A stretch of 64,000 nucleotides of DNA from the NCBI RefSeq assembly GCF_001421665.1, contig NZ_LMKV01000030.1:146618-210617 (forward strand), read 5' to 3'. A model generated the notes under the pieces. It saw nothing but the letters and a program-made list of their open reading frames with translations. It was not told where the DNA came from and made no database searches. Origin of the DNA: Sphingobium sp. Leaf26. Lineage in GTDB: Bacteria; Pseudomonadota; Alphaproteobacteria; Sphingomonadales; Sphingomonadaceae. Both the position numbers and the translations under genes were made by a program. This document shows, in pieces, positions 33,901 through 41,845 of this stretch; the first letter of the stretch is position 1, and each line of letters begins with the position of its first letter.

Positions 33901-35183
33901 ACGGCATTGCCGGTGATGGTATCGTTGCCGGATCCACCGGTGGCATTTTCGATCAGGGATGCGTTGCTGCCACCGAAGGTCAGCGCGTTGAAGATATTGC
34001 CGCGGGCGTAGTTGCCACCGCCCAGATAGGCCTGCTGGGTCGAACTGAACAGCGAATGGCCACCGGGCGTCAGGTCGATCGTGACGCTGCTGCCATAGGC
34101 TGACAGGTCATAGGTATCGATGCCGCCACCGTCCCAGATGGTCGCGAAGATGCGGTTGTCGCCCGGCTGGATGGCGACGTCGCCATTGATATAGGTAGTG
34201 CCCGTCGACGGGTTCCAGCTATAGGTCGTGTTTTCGGCATGGACCGTATAGTCCGCGCCATACATGGTCTGGAGCGCGGCGATGTCGAGCATCATGTAGG
34301 TCTGCGGTGCGCCGAACTGTTCATAGCTGTAGCCCGACAGCGGGGCGCCCACATAGCTGCGATAGGTCATGACCGAAAATTCGATCGAATCCCAGGCGGT
34401 AGGCAGGGCGGTGTTGCTGACGCCACCCAGTTCCTGGCCATGTTTCAGGCCCAGCGAGTGACCAAGCTCATGCAGCATGGTGTGCCAGGCATAATTGCCC
34501 GCGATCGGGTTTTTCAGCGAGTTGGACGTGCCGTCATAGGCATTGCCGAAGAAGGTGTCGCCGCCATAGACATTGTTGGCGGGATAATAGGCATAAGCCG
34601 TTGGCGCATCGCTGGAATTGGCGCCGCGGATGGTCGCGGTGCTGCTGCCCGCGCCGCTATAGTCGATCGTCAGGTTGGTGAAGCCTTCGATCGAAAAGCC
34701 GTAGGCGCCGGCAAGCTGGGTATAAGTGGCGGCGTTCAGCGCGCTGTGCATCGCCAGCAATTGTTGCGGCGTGAACTGCGAAAAGCCTTCATTCTGTGCG
34801 CTGACGCTATCGCCGTCGCTGTCGGAAAAATAGCCGGACTGATAGTCGCTGGCTGCATCCGTATCCGAATAGGTGATGCTGCCCGACCATTTGACGCCGC
34901 GCAGGATGCCATCGATCTTGGCATCGCCGGTTGCGCCGACGGTCGCCGTGGTGGAAGCGCTGCCATTTTCTGCCAGATCGCCCGAGCTGGGCGTGGTGAC
35001 CGGTGGGGTCGGCGCGTCCATCGGATAAAGCAGCCGCACCTCGCTGCGGACCTGAGCCTCGCGTGACAGCGACCAGGTGCCGCTGAATTCAGGGGCCGAT
35101 CCTGCTGCATCCGAAGTGGATGGCAGGGAATAATCGGGCGTTAACTTGACCTTGACGGGGCCTGAGCCAGTGACCTTGAACAT
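30939..35183 (-). CDS. Serralysin-like M10 metalloprotease with long RTX region
   Basis: A secreted 1414-residue protein. The N-terminal third is an M10B metalloprotease: the zinc motif HELGHSLGLKH is at about residues 238-248 and the Met-turn SVMTYRSY follows. Beyond about residue 400 it consists of GGxGxDxLx calcium-binding nonapeptides in several blocks. A 121-residue (363-base) unit with VLQGEFGDN and WDFNPSFGGPYT is repeated three times (about 32.8-33.9 kb), and a 182-residue unit with VSLAIAGAQNTVG twice (about 31.5-32.5 kb). The C-terminal domain resembles the serralysin secretion region and ends EFVVV. There is no signal peptide, as expected for the adjacent type I system. Serralysins are usually ~480 residues, so this one is unusually long. 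Confidence 0.92.
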   Translation of the reverse strand: MFKVTGSGPVKVKLTPDYSLPSTSDAAGSAPEFSGTWSLSREAQVRSEVRLLYPMDAPTPPVTTPSSGDLAENGSASTTATVGATGDAKIDGILRGVKWSGSITYSDTDAASDYQSGYFSDSDGDSVSAQNEGFSQFTPQQLLAMHSALNAATYTQLAGAYGFSIEGFTNLTIDYSGAGSSTATIRGANSSDAPTAYAYYPANNVYGGDTFFGNAYDGTSNSLKNPIAGNYAWHTMLHELGHSLGLKHGQELGGVSNTALPTAWDSIEFSVMTYRSYVGAPLSGYSYEQFGAPQTYMMLDIAALQTMYGADYTVHAENTTYSWNPSTGTTYINGDVAIQPGDNRIFATIWDGGGIDTYDLSAYGSSVTIDLTPGGHSLFSSTQQAYLGGGNYARGNIFNALTFGGSNASLIENATGGSGNDTITGNAVANLLKGGGGSDVIYGGDGNDTIQGGFGEDTVYGEAGNDVFQVLQGEFGDNIDGGSGTDRLDLSNYTATYGATVDLAAGTWDFNPSFGGPYTITSVENVDGTQLADSITGDFSNNVLRGFGGNDMLKGGSGSDTIYGGDGNDVIQGGFATDTVYGEGGNDVFQVLQGEFGDNVDGGSGTDRLDLTNYTSSYGATVDLSAGTWDFNPSFGGPYTITNVENVDGTQLADSITGDFSNNVLRGFGGDDLIKGGSGADTIYGGDGNDIIQGGFSTDTVYGEGGNDVFQVLQGEFGDNINGGAGTDRLDLSDYTTAYGATVDLAAGTWDFNPSFGGPYTISYMENVDGTQLDDSITGNSANNVLNGNNGNDSINGGTGNDTISGGGGDDTMVGGTGNDIFDGGSGVDTAYGEAGDDLYRVYAGWNGGYGELFSGGAGVDTIDGSSLFSDYIVNLTDGEFAISGGAGLIALASVENATTGSGNDMLTGSAEANRLIANAGNDTLNGQDGNDVLQGGAGNDRLNGGMGNDTIDGGADDDTVTYAGMAAGVTVSLAIAGAQNTVGAGTDTLIGIENLAGTSLADTLTGNSGNNVISGGSGSDIINGGAGADTMDGGTASDTYYVDNVGDNVVESSSSGGTNDQIFSSVTYTLAGRHIERMTLTGSANINGTGNDLAQAIVGNSGNNSLIGLGGNDVLEGGTGDDVLNGGLGNDTLDGGTGTDTVTYAGGAAGVTVSLAIAGAQNTVGAGSDTLISVENLIGTSFDDVLTGNGSANTLSGGSGQDTLNGGAGVDMMDGGSASDIYYVDNIGDNVIESSSTGGSNDQIFSSVSYTLAGRYVEKLFLTGSANINGTGNGLDQSITGNSGKNILDGGGGDDVLNGGAGADTLTGGPGLDIFVFNSALGSSNVDTITDYVVANDTIRLDDAIFTGLAVGTLGAAQFQIGSAANDAGDRIIYNSATGALLFDADGTGAIAAVQFASIGTGLAMVASEFVVV

Positions 35184-35376
35184 ACATCCTCCTAAAGGGC
35201 TTAGAGGCTGACACGTTCACTGTGTCTATTGGCGACCGTTTTATTGTGCGCACTCATGGCATTATTTCTATTCCGTGCCAAGCATTACATTATGTCAATA
35301 AATCAAGGCCATAGTGTAAGTAAATTTGTAGTATATTGTATTGTCTCGATTTTCGGGGAGGCGACTCCACATAAAA
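35184..35376 (-). promoter_or_regulatory. AT-rich upstream region of the RTX gene
   Basis: About 190 bases, markedly AT-richer than the surroundings, lie between the RTX start (ribosome site AGGAGG at 35186-35191) and the converging lipoprotein gene. It most likely holds the RTX promoter; no specific box can be assigned. Confidence 0.4.
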
Positions 35377-35727
35377 TCAGGAAGATGTCTGGCAATTGCG
35401 CGGATCGCCGCCCGGACAGGGAGCCGGATCGCCATGCCGGGGGGCTTGTCCGTCCAGGGCCGCCGCCCGCCGACGGGCCTCCTCGGCCAGGGCGTGACCG
35501 GGATGACGCCGGGCGAACAGGGCATAGGCCTGCGCCGTGCCCTTGCGCTCGATTGCCGCGAATTCGGATCGAATCGCTGCTTCGGGGTCGGATGGCGGCG
35601 CCATGATTCCGCCGGTGCCGGGCAAACGGCGCGTTTCGGTCGGGGACGGAGAAGCGTCCGCAGGCGTGTCGGTCACGCATCCGCTGGCAAGAAGGCCAAG
35701 CACCATGACATGCGCAGGGTTCGTCAT
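35377..35727 (-). CDS. Small lipoprotein, function unknown
   Basis: A 116-residue protein with a lipoprotein signal (MTNPAHVMVLGLLASGC, lipobox ASGC). The start at 35727 is preceded by GGAG seven bases away; ATGs at 35739 and 35742 would overlap that site. After a Pro/Ser/Thr-rich linker, a helical segment (AAIRSEFAAIERKGTAQAYALFARRHPGH is its core) looks like one TPR-type helix pair, ending with a Pro/Cys-containing tail. It may be an anti-sigma-factor- or FecR-like accessory protein, but no family is assigned. Confidence 0.6.
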   Translation of the reverse strand: MTNPAHVMVLGLLASGCVTDTPADASPSPTETRRLPGTGGIMAPPSDPEAAIRSEFAAIERKGTAQAYALFARRHPGHALAEEARRRAAALDGQAPRHGDPAPCPGGDPRNCQTSS

Positions 35728-35976
35728 GCACCGCTCCATCATCGACAATGACTCAAGGATTATGATGCGGCCCGGTGGTGATGTTAGCATGAGGGCCGCC
35801 CTGCTACAATGACGTCTATGGTCTGTCCTGCCCCGCGTCGCGGGCAGGCGGCCAGCGGCAATCGTGTCGCGATACGGCCCCGCGCGCTTCTCATTCTGGA
35901 CCAGCAGAACCGCCTCGCCCACGTTCTCGCCGAAGACTGAGCCGAAGATGCGCATGAGCAAGCCCAATCCCTCCAT

Positions 35977-36180
35977 GTGGTCGACGATGACGATGCGACC
36001 CGCCGGTCGCTGTCCTTCATGCTGCGAACCAGCGGCTACGCCGTCCGCCTGTTCGAGGGCGGCCATGAATTTCTGAAGGAAGCGGCGAGGCTGGAGCCGG
36101 GCTGCGTGCTGCTCGACGTGCGCATGCCCGATATCGACGGCATGACCACTATTGGCGAACATGCTCTCATCGGCGCATGA
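35977..36180 (+). pseudogene. Truncated response-regulator receiver (FixJ-like) remnant
   Basis: The frame reads HVVDDDDATRRSLSFMLRTSGY and then CVLLDVRMPDIDGM, the first half of a FixJ/NarL-type receiver including the acidic cluster and the phospho-acceptor Asp. After DGM the similarity stops and the frame closes within 14 codons, so beta4-beta5 with the switch Thr and Lys, and the DNA-binding domain, are missing. The same frame upstream is interrupted by TGA at 35938. It is read as a decayed fragment, close to the ccoI remnant. Confidence 0.6.
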
Positions 36181-36514
36181 TAACGGAATGATGTTTGTCA
36201 TTGTCCTCCTTCCGCAGTTGTTCATCATTGGCCTTTGCATGTTGCTAGGCAGGATTTTCAGCCCAGCCTATTCATGGCGATGGTGGATATCGCGCTTGGG
36301 AATTATCCCTGTCCTTTGCTTTGGCGCAGCCGCATATATCTCGGCCCATCCAACACCAATTTCTATGGATTACGATCCGAATTTTCACGGCAATCCCGGC
36401 CGTGGCGACTTGGCGGCCATGTTGGTGTGGGGACTTGTTTTCCCCATCATATATCTTTTGGCCGCTGTACCGGTTTCACTCGCCTATATCATCTGGCGAC
36501 GGCGCAAATCCTAG
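36161..36514 (+). CDS. Hypothetical membrane protein
   Basis: About 117 residues with three likely transmembrane helices (around MFVIVLLPQLFIIGLCMLLG, LGIIPVLCFGAAAYIS and LVWGLVFPIIYLLAAVPVSLAYII) and a basic C-terminus WRRRKS. GC content is lower than its neighbours. The start is uncertain: ATG at 36161, or 36188/36191. The TAG stop is the first three bases of repeat A3, so the end of the protein may have been defined by arrival of the repeat. No family recognised. Confidence 0.5.
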   Translation: MLSSAHDNGMMFVIVLLPQLFIIGLCMLLGRIFSPAYSWRWWISRLGIIPVLCFGAAAYISAHPTPISMDYDPNFHGNPGRGDLAAMLVWGLVFPIIYLLAAVPVSLAYIIWRRRKS

Positions 36515-36616
36515 AGCGCGCTGCGTTAGATCCTATGCAGGTCGCGCGCTCTAGTTTTTTGTTTTCGCATCGTTTTAAGCGGAAAACCGGTTCCCACTTT
36601 TCCGCACGATGCTCTA
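36512..36616 (+). repeat. Intergenic repeat family A, copy 3
   Basis: 105 bases, TAGAGCGCGCTGCG ... GCACGATGCTCTA, with the T6 run and CGCATCGTTTTAAGC core. Its first three bases are the stop codon of the preceding membrane-protein frame. Confidence 0.9.
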
Positions 36617-36657
36617 GCCGCCATTCCACAAGCTATCCAAATCCACCCCACCCAATT

Positions 36658-36780
36658 CTGTCCTATCGCCCCTGTCCTTGCTATAAGCGCCGCACCACTC
36701 ATGCCGCCACTTCCGCAACAAAATGTCCAACATATGTTCTGAAATGTCGCATCCAGCGGGAAATGTGCGAAGTTAAGCGC
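36658..36780 (+). repeat. Intergenic repeat family B, copy 2
   Basis: 123 bases from CTGTCCTATCG to GGGAAATGTGCGAAGTTAAG, with AAATGTCCAACAT in between. It shares both ends with the copies at 7585 and 47507. Confidence 0.75.
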
Positions 36781-36840
36781 GCGATGTCCTATCTCGCTCA
36801 CCCCGATCGCGCCGCCTTTACGGCCATTTACGGATAGGTC

Positions 36841-37403
36841 GTGGCCCGCGCCTCTGTCATGCAGCGGGCATGGCTAGCCGATCGAGCGGCGCGCCTTTAC
36901 GCGCCCTGCGTCCATCTGCTCGCTGCCCTTTCTTTCGCGGGATGGATGATCGCCGGCGCTGGCGTGCACCAGGTCTTGCTGATCGCGGTGGCTGTGTTGC
37001 TCATCACCTGTTCCTGCGCCCTGGGGCTGGCGGTGCCGGCCGCGCAGGTGGTCGCCTGCGGCGCGCTGATGCGGCCCGGGGTGCTGGTGAAGGATGGATC
37101 GGCACTGGAGCGGCTGGCCATGCCAGCATGGCGCCGACATCGGCCAGTGACGCCAGCCAGTTGACGGCCGATGCTGTCTTCCTGGACGATCGGCTGGCGC
37201 CGGTCGCGGTGACGCTGCGGGGCGTGCGACGGACGGTACGAGTGGTGAAGCAGAATTTCGGCCTCGCCATCGGCTACAATATGCTGGCTGTGCCATTGGC
37301 GATCGCGGGCCAGGGGACTCCGCTGGTCGCGGCAGTGGCCATGTCACTGTCCTCGCTGATCGTCGTCGCCAACGCCCTCCGCCTCAACGGGAGCGCGAAA
37401 TGA
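36841..37403 (+). pseudogene. ccoI: Broken ccoI/fixI copper-transporting P-type ATPase
   Basis: Two fragments in different frames. The first (36841 to about 37120) encodes ADRAARLYAP...VLLITCSCALGLAVPAAQVV...GVLVKDGSALERLA, the membrane core of CcoI, but with CSC where the copper-binding CPC should be. The second (about 37120-37403) encodes ASMAPTSASDASQLTADAVF... to ALRLNGSAK, the CcoI C-terminus. The intervening ~330 residues with the phosphorylated DKTGT and the ATP-binding domain are deleted, and the join shifts the frame. In intact clusters CcoI loads copper for cbb3 oxidase. It is clearly non-functional, and ccoS follows directly. Confidence 0.85.
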
Positions 37404-37546
37404 CCGGTCTGGTCGTCCTCATTCCCATCGCTCTGTTGTGCGGGCTCATGGCGCTCGGCGTCTTCTTCCTGGCGCGGCGCAACGGCCAATATGATGACCT
37501 GGACGGTGCAGCGATGCGGATGCTCGCCGATGGGGATGAAGACTGA
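37400..37546 (+). CDS. ccoS: cbb3-type cytochrome oxidase assembly protein CcoS
   Basis: A 48-residue single-membrane-helix protein, MTGLVVLIPIALLCGLMAL then FFLARRNGQYDDLDGAA, matching CcoS/FixS in length and in the GQYDDLxG signature after the helix. It overlaps the end of the broken ccoI by four bases, the normal ccoI-ccoS arrangement. Without ccoI or any ccoNOPQ genes in the window it is probably a leftover, unless a second cbb3 cluster exists elsewhere. Confidence 0.85.
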   Translation: MTGLVVLIPIALLCGLMALGVFFLARRNGQYDDLDGAAMRMLADGDED

Positions 37547-37598
37547 ATCGGAACTCGTGCCGCCGCCTCCTGTTGTCTACCCTTGAAGGAGATATGGG

Positions 37599-37817
37599 AT
37601 GCACAAGGAACGGGAAGATGGTGAGGTTGTTACCCATGTATCGGAGACGGAAGCGCGCAGCGGATCGCGCACGCGGGTAACGCGCAATATCCTGGTGGTC
37701 AGCCTTGTGCTTGTGATCGCCGTGCTGGCTATCGCCATGGGCTTCGGCTTTTTCGAGACGCAGCAAACCGGCGCAGATGAGGTCAACGGCAATATGACGC
37801 AGCAAAGCGCCCGCTAG
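37599..37817 (+). CDS. Small single-pass membrane protein
   Basis: A 72-residue protein: a charged cytoplasmic N-terminus (about 1-29), one hydrophobic helix (ILVVSLVLVIAVLAIAMGFGF, about 31-51) and a short polar C-terminus. An AAGGAGA site precedes the ATG at 37599. No family recognised. It lies 52 nt after ccoS on the same strand, converging on the response regulator. Confidence 0.55.
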   Translation: MHKEREDGEVVTHVSETEARSGSRTRVTRNILVVSLVLVIAVLAIAMGFGFFETQQTGADEVNGNMTQQSAR

Positions 37818-37825
37818 CCCGCTGA

Positions 37826-38212
37826 TCAGTCGACCAGCGCACGCACGCTGCTGGCCAGGGTCAGCGGGTTGAAAGGCTTCAGGATCACTCCCCTAGCGCC
37901 GGCTTCGTGATAGCTGTGCACATCGGCCTCCCGCGCGCGGGCGGTCACGAAGACGAAGGGCTTGCCGGCGAAACCGGGCAGGTCGCGCAGTTCGACCATC
38001 AGGGTTGGACCATCCATGCGCGGCATCATTACGTCCAGCATGACGAGGTCCGGTCGCCAGTCGTCCGTCTTGGCCGCATGCAACGCCTCTGCTCCATCGG
38101 CGCAAAGGCGTAGTTCGATAGCGGGGTCGAGCGCGAGCGACAATTTGACGATGTGGCGGATATCCTTGTCGTCATCGACATAAAGGATGCGCAATCTGTC
38201 CGCTTCGCTCAT
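37826..38212 (-). CDS. Single-domain response regulator (CheY-like)
   Basis: A 128-residue stand-alone receiver. Key residues are visible: acidic pocket in ILYVDDDKDIRH, phospho-acceptor Asp in LVMLDVMMPRMDG, switch Thr in FVTARA, and Lys-Pro in ILKPFNP. Its start overlaps the end of the hybrid kinase gene by four bases, so it is the third gene of an operon NarL regulator / hybrid kinase / CheY. With no output domain, it may act as a phosphate shuttle or sink, or control a partner by binding. Confidence 0.92.
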   Translation of the reverse strand: MSEADRLRILYVDDDKDIRHIVKLSLALDPAIELRLCADGAEALHAAKTDDWRPDLVMLDVMMPRMDGPTLMVELRDLPGFAGKPFVFVTARAREADVHSYHEAGARGVILKPFNPLTLASSVRALVD

Positions 38213-40725
38213 GCTCCCTCGTCTCCCCCTCCCTTGGTGTGGCGGGTCGCGACCACGCGGCGCACGGTCGCCTTGAGGTCGGGCAGCGATGTGCGCGACT
38301 TGACCAATATGGCGTCGATTTGCCCTGAAATTTCCAGGTCGATGTCATGCGCCGAATAGATGATGGTGGGAATGGCCACGCCCTGTTCGTCCACCAGGTC
38401 AGGCAGCAGGTCGAGGCCCAGCCCGTTTTCCAGATGGACGTCCAATATTGCCAGATGCGGGGTTTCGACGCGGAGCAGCGCGCGCGCCTCGGCCAGCGTC
38501 GTCGCCTTGAGGATATAGGCACTGCCTTTGAGCGCGGAGGCCGTGATTTCCAGCGTGTCCTGATCATCGTCCAGATGCAGCACGGTCGGCCGGTCGATGC
38601 CGGAATGGCGAAAGGACGCGGCAATCGCGGCTTTGAGACGGCTGGGGTCAATCGGCTTGTCGATCCAGTCGACCAGATCCAGCGACAGCGGCGCAGCTTC
38701 ATCGCCAGCCGGGGCTGACACCATCAGAATCGATAATTCCTTCGGACCCTCGCTCCGCCGCACTTCGCGCGCGAAATGGAAGGCATCAGCGTCGTCGAGC
38801 GCCATGTCGAGCAGCAAAAGATTATAGCCGTTGGCGGCGATCGCATCCCGTGCCGCGCGGGCGGTGGTGACGACCCGGCAGGCATAGCCTTCCTGCGACA
38901 ATTGCGACTGCAACTGGCGGGCGATGGCGTGATTGCTTTCGCAGATGAGGATGCTGGCACCACCGTCTTTGCCGGTCAGGCGGTCGCGGGGGATGGAGAC
39001 GGACAGCATGACCGGCAGGGAGAAGGCGAAGCGGGTGCCGCCGCCAGCGGCATCCTCGAACCATAGTTCGCCGCCATGCTGGCTGACGATCTCGCGTGCA
39101 ATGGCGAGGCCAAGGCCCGTGCCGGGCGCCGCCTCGTCATTGGCGGCGCGTTCGAACCGGCCGAAGATGCGCGAGCGAAATTCCTCCGGAATGCCTGGCC
39201 CCTGGTCGTCGACATAAACAGTCGCGCGGCGACCGTCCGCGCTGCGGCGCAGGCCGACCGTAACCTTGCTGCCCTCCGGCGCAGCCTTGACTGCGTTGGA
39301 CAGGAGGTTGGTGACCACCTGCAACAAACGTTCCTCGTCGGCCTGGATCATCACCGGTTCGTCGGCGATGGCCCGGTGCAGCGTCGCTCCGGCGGCATGA
39401 ACCAGGCCGCCATTATCGTCGCAAGCGCGCATAAGCACATGATGCAGATCGGTCGGGGCCAGGGCCATGCGCAGCTTGCCCGAATCAATCCGGTCGATGT
39501 CGAGCATGTCGTTGATCAGGCGTATGAGCCGCTGAGCGTTATTTTCTGCGATGACGACCAGACCGGCTTGCTCTTCCTGAAGATGGTTGCCCGTATCCAG
39601 CCGTAGCAGCGCCAGCGCGCCGACGATCGATGTCAGTGGCGTGCGCAGTTCGTGGCTGACGGTGGAGATAAGGTCATCCTTCAGCCGCTCGATCCGCTTG
39701 CGCTGGACGATATCGCGCAGCGACATGACGATATGGTCGCCATCGGGCAGCGGCATCAGCCCAAGGGCAATATCGACGGGCAGCAGGCGGCCGCTATGAT
39801 GGCGGACCTGCCGATCGGTCCAATAGGGCATTTTCAACTCGCCATCGACCAGCCCGATCCGATCGAGGAAGCTGCCGACGCCGGGCGCGATGTCCGAAAT
39901 CACGTCGAAATCGCGCCGGATAAGATCCGCCGGTTCATAGCCCAGCATCTTCGACGCGGCTTTGTTGATCGTTTCGATCGTGCCGCTGGGATTGACGATG
40001 ATGATCGGATCGATGGTGCTGTCGAGGATCGTCTCGTTGCGCTGTGCCGCCGCATATCCGCGCAATTCTATCTGATATTGGGACAGGCGCTGGCGCCACA
40101 GGCCCAGCAGCGCGAAGGCGAGCGACAGGCTGCTGATTGCGACCAGGATCCACATCACCCGCTGCAATGCTTCGGTGCGGCTGCGATAGGCGATGACACG
40201 GGCGTCGCCCATGCGCTGCTCGTCCCGGATCACCATGTCCAGTTGATGCTGCAATCGCGCCATCAACCGCTTGCCTTCGCCATCGGCGACGCGCTTGCGT
40301 GCGGCTTCCGGTCCCCGCGAGGCATAGAGGCGCAACACTTCGTCCATTTCCGCAATCTTTGCCTGGGCCAGCCGATGCAGGCCGTTAAAGCCCGCCCTCT
40401 GCACGGGAACATCGCTATAAAGCCTGTCGGCATTCGCGAAGGCCTGCTCGATATGGGCGTGCCATTCGCCATAGCGGCCGGCAAATTCGGAGTCATGGGT
40501 GATGACATAGCCGCGCTGGCTGGATTCCGCGGCGCGCAACTGCGACAGGATGTCGATCAGCAGCACGCGCCGTTCGAAACTCTTGTCGGCATCCTCGCGC
40601 AGGCCGTTCCAGCGGCCATATTCGTCACCCAGCCAGAAGAGCAGGGCAGCCAGGCCCAGCGGCACGAACAGGGCCAGCAGCAGAAAGGGCAGGCCGCGCG
40701 GAGGACGGGGCGCCGCGCCGTTCAT
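38209..40725 (-). CDS. CHASE3 hybrid sensor histidine kinase with two receiver domains
   Basis: An 838-residue membrane sensor. Domain order: membrane helix (about 14-32), CHASE3 periplasmic helix bundle (about 40-170, with AAESSQRGYVITHD), second helix (about 190-212), PAS (about 235-340), HisKA with the phospho-His in STVSHELRTPL (about 360), HATPase with N box NLLSNAVKAA, DQGPGIPEEF and GTGLGLAIA, then receiver 1 (about 592-700, LLLLDMALDD) and receiver 2 (about 712-825, LAILDVHLEN). Receiver 1 has CES in place of the usual acidic pair, so it may be a weak acceptor. It is co-transcribed with the NarL-type and CheY-like genes, and an Hpt gene lies divergently. Confidence 0.94.
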   Translation of the reverse strand: MNGAAPRPPRGLPFLLLALFVPLGLAALLFWLGDEYGRWNGLREDADKSFERRVLLIDILSQLRAAESSQRGYVITHDSEFAGRYGEWHAHIEQAFANADRLYSDVPVQRAGFNGLHRLAQAKIAEMDEVLRLYASRGPEAARKRVADGEGKRLMARLQHQLDMVIRDEQRMGDARVIAYRSRTEALQRVMWILVAISSLSLAFALLGLWRQRLSQYQIELRGYAAAQRNETILDSTIDPIIIVNPSGTIETINKAASKMLGYEPADLIRRDFDVISDIAPGVGSFLDRIGLVDGELKMPYWTDRQVRHHSGRLLPVDIALGLMPLPDGDHIVMSLRDIVQRKRIERLKDDLISTVSHELRTPLTSIVGALALLRLDTGNHLQEEQAGLVVIAENNAQRLIRLINDMLDIDRIDSGKLRMALAPTDLHHVLMRACDDNGGLVHAAGATLHRAIADEPVMIQADEERLLQVVTNLLSNAVKAAPEGSKVTVGLRRSADGRRATVYVDDQGPGIPEEFRSRIFGRFERAANDEAAPGTGLGLAIAREIVSQHGGELWFEDAAGGGTRFAFSLPVMLSVSIPRDRLTGKDGGASILICESNHAIARQLQSQLSQEGYACRVVTTARAARDAIAANGYNLLLLDMALDDADAFHFAREVRRSEGPKELSILMVSAPAGDEAAPLSLDLVDWIDKPIDPSRLKAAIAASFRHSGIDRPTVLHLDDDQDTLEITASALKGSAYILKATTLAEARALLRVETPHLAILDVHLENGLGLDLLPDLVDEQGVAIPTIIYSAHDIDLEISGQIDAILVKSRTSLPDLKATVRRVVATRHTKGGGDEGA

Positions 40726-41378
40726 GCCGGGCGCGCGGCCGTGACGTCGCCCAATAGCGGTTGCACCGCGAGCAGCGCCTGCGCCCGGTTGCCGACGTCC
40801 AGCTTGCGGAAAATGGCGGTCAGATGCGCCTTGACCGTGGCTTCCGATACGTCGAGATCGGCGGCAATCTGCTTGTTCAGTCGCCCGTCCGACAGTGCGA
40901 TCAATACGCGCAACTGTGCGCCGGACAGGCTGGCGATGCGGTCGCGCAACATGCTGCCGTCCCGTGCCGTTTCGGCCGTTGGGAAACAGGCCTGTCCTTC
41001 TGCGATACGGCGAATATCACAGGCAAGATCGTCGAAGGGGCGGGTCTTGTAGAGAAAGCCGGCCGCGCCCAGAGCCCGCGCGCTTTCGACCAGAGTCCCG
41101 CTTTCATTGGCAGATATAAGGGCGATTGGTATCCGCCCCGCCTGATGTTGCAATTGCAGGAAGCCGGAAAAGCCGCGCGCGTCGGGCAGCACGAAGTCCA
41201 GCAGGATCAGCCGATATTTGCCATGGCGCGAAAGGGCGTCGAGCGCCTCGCTGATGGTGCCGGCAGTGTCGACGGTGACGCCGGGCATCGCCGCACGGGC
41301 GGCCAGACCCAAGCCTTCTCGAATCAAGGGGTGATCGTCCGCAATCAATACGCGGCCGCCGGCTATGGTTTCCGCCAT
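40722..41378 (-). CDS. LuxR/NarL-family response regulator
   Basis: A 218-residue transcription factor. The receiver begins VLIADDHPLIREGL, with phospho-acceptor Asp in LILLDFVLPDARGF and Lys in FLYKTRPF. The C-terminal LuxR helix-turn-helix reads LSGAQLRVLIALSDGRLNKQIAADLDVSEATVKAHLTAIFRKL. Its stop overlaps the hybrid kinase start by four bases, so it heads the operon and is the likely transcriptional output of the kinase. Target genes are unknown. Confidence 0.94.
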   Translation of the reverse strand: MAETIAGGRVLIADDHPLIREGLGLAARAAMPGVTVDTAGTISEALDALSRHGKYRLILLDFVLPDARGFSGFLQLQHQAGRIPIALISANESGTLVESARALGAAGFLYKTRPFDDLACDIRRIAEGQACFPTAETARDGSMLRDRIASLSGAQLRVLIALSDGRLNKQIAADLDVSEATVKAHLTAIFRKLDVGNRAQALLAVQPLLGDVTAARPA

Positions 41379-41539
41379 CCTCCAGCCTTGTGCTATTCAT
41401 CCCAGTTGGAATGCGTTAATGATGCGTGTCGGACTGTGATGGTAATGCGCCTATGTATCAATCGCAAAATACATTAGCTGTCATCTTTATCCTTGATGGC
41501 ACATGATGATCGCATAGTGACACGGAACTTGAAGTGATC

Positions 41540-41839
41540 ATGCGGGACGATGAAAATGCCGCCGCTCTGAACGGCCTGACCCGCATGGCGGCGCTGTTCG
41601 GGCGGGATGCGCTGCTCCCGGTGGTGGAGGGATTGCGACACGAATTGCGACAGGCGCTTGTTATGCCCGGTGCGGCTGATGCACACCGGATCGCGGGGCT
41701 GGCAGGGACGTTGGGCTTTGCCGCTGCGAGCGCCAGTTGGCAGGCGGTGGATCAGGGGAGCGAGGACAGGGCTGCCGCGTTAAGCGAAAGTCGCACCGCG
41801 CTGACCGCGATCAACGACTGGCTACAGCAAAAGGCGTAA
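41540..41839 (+). CDS. Hpt-domain phosphotransfer protein
   Basis: About 99 residues, helical, with AHRIAGLAGTLGFAAAS matching the HxLxG...G pattern of histidine phosphotransfer domains; the likely phospho-His is near residue 48. It is divergent from the NarL/hybrid kinase operon, about 160 nt away. A hybrid kinase ending in receivers needs an Hpt partner to pass phosphate to a separate regulator, which fits. ATG at 41540 is preferred over an in-frame GTG at 41534. Similarity is short, so the assignment is moderate. Confidence 0.7.
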   Translation: MRDDENAAALNGLTRMAALFGRDALLPVVEGLRHELRQALVMPGAADAHRIAGLAGTLGFAAASASWQAVDQGSEDRAAALSESRTALTAINDWLQQKA

Positions 41840-41845
41840 GACGGG

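Noticed and set aside
31959..34103. 714-codon plus-strand frame opposite the RTX gene
   Set aside because: It mirrors the GGxGxD repeats; the repeated VAGDAVGQLGA-type pattern follows from the 363-base unit on the other strand.
35377..36240. 287-codon minus-strand frame extending the lipoprotein upstream
   Set aside because: The lipoprotein signal starts at 35727; the upstream part is antisense to the response-regulator remnant and has no start signal.
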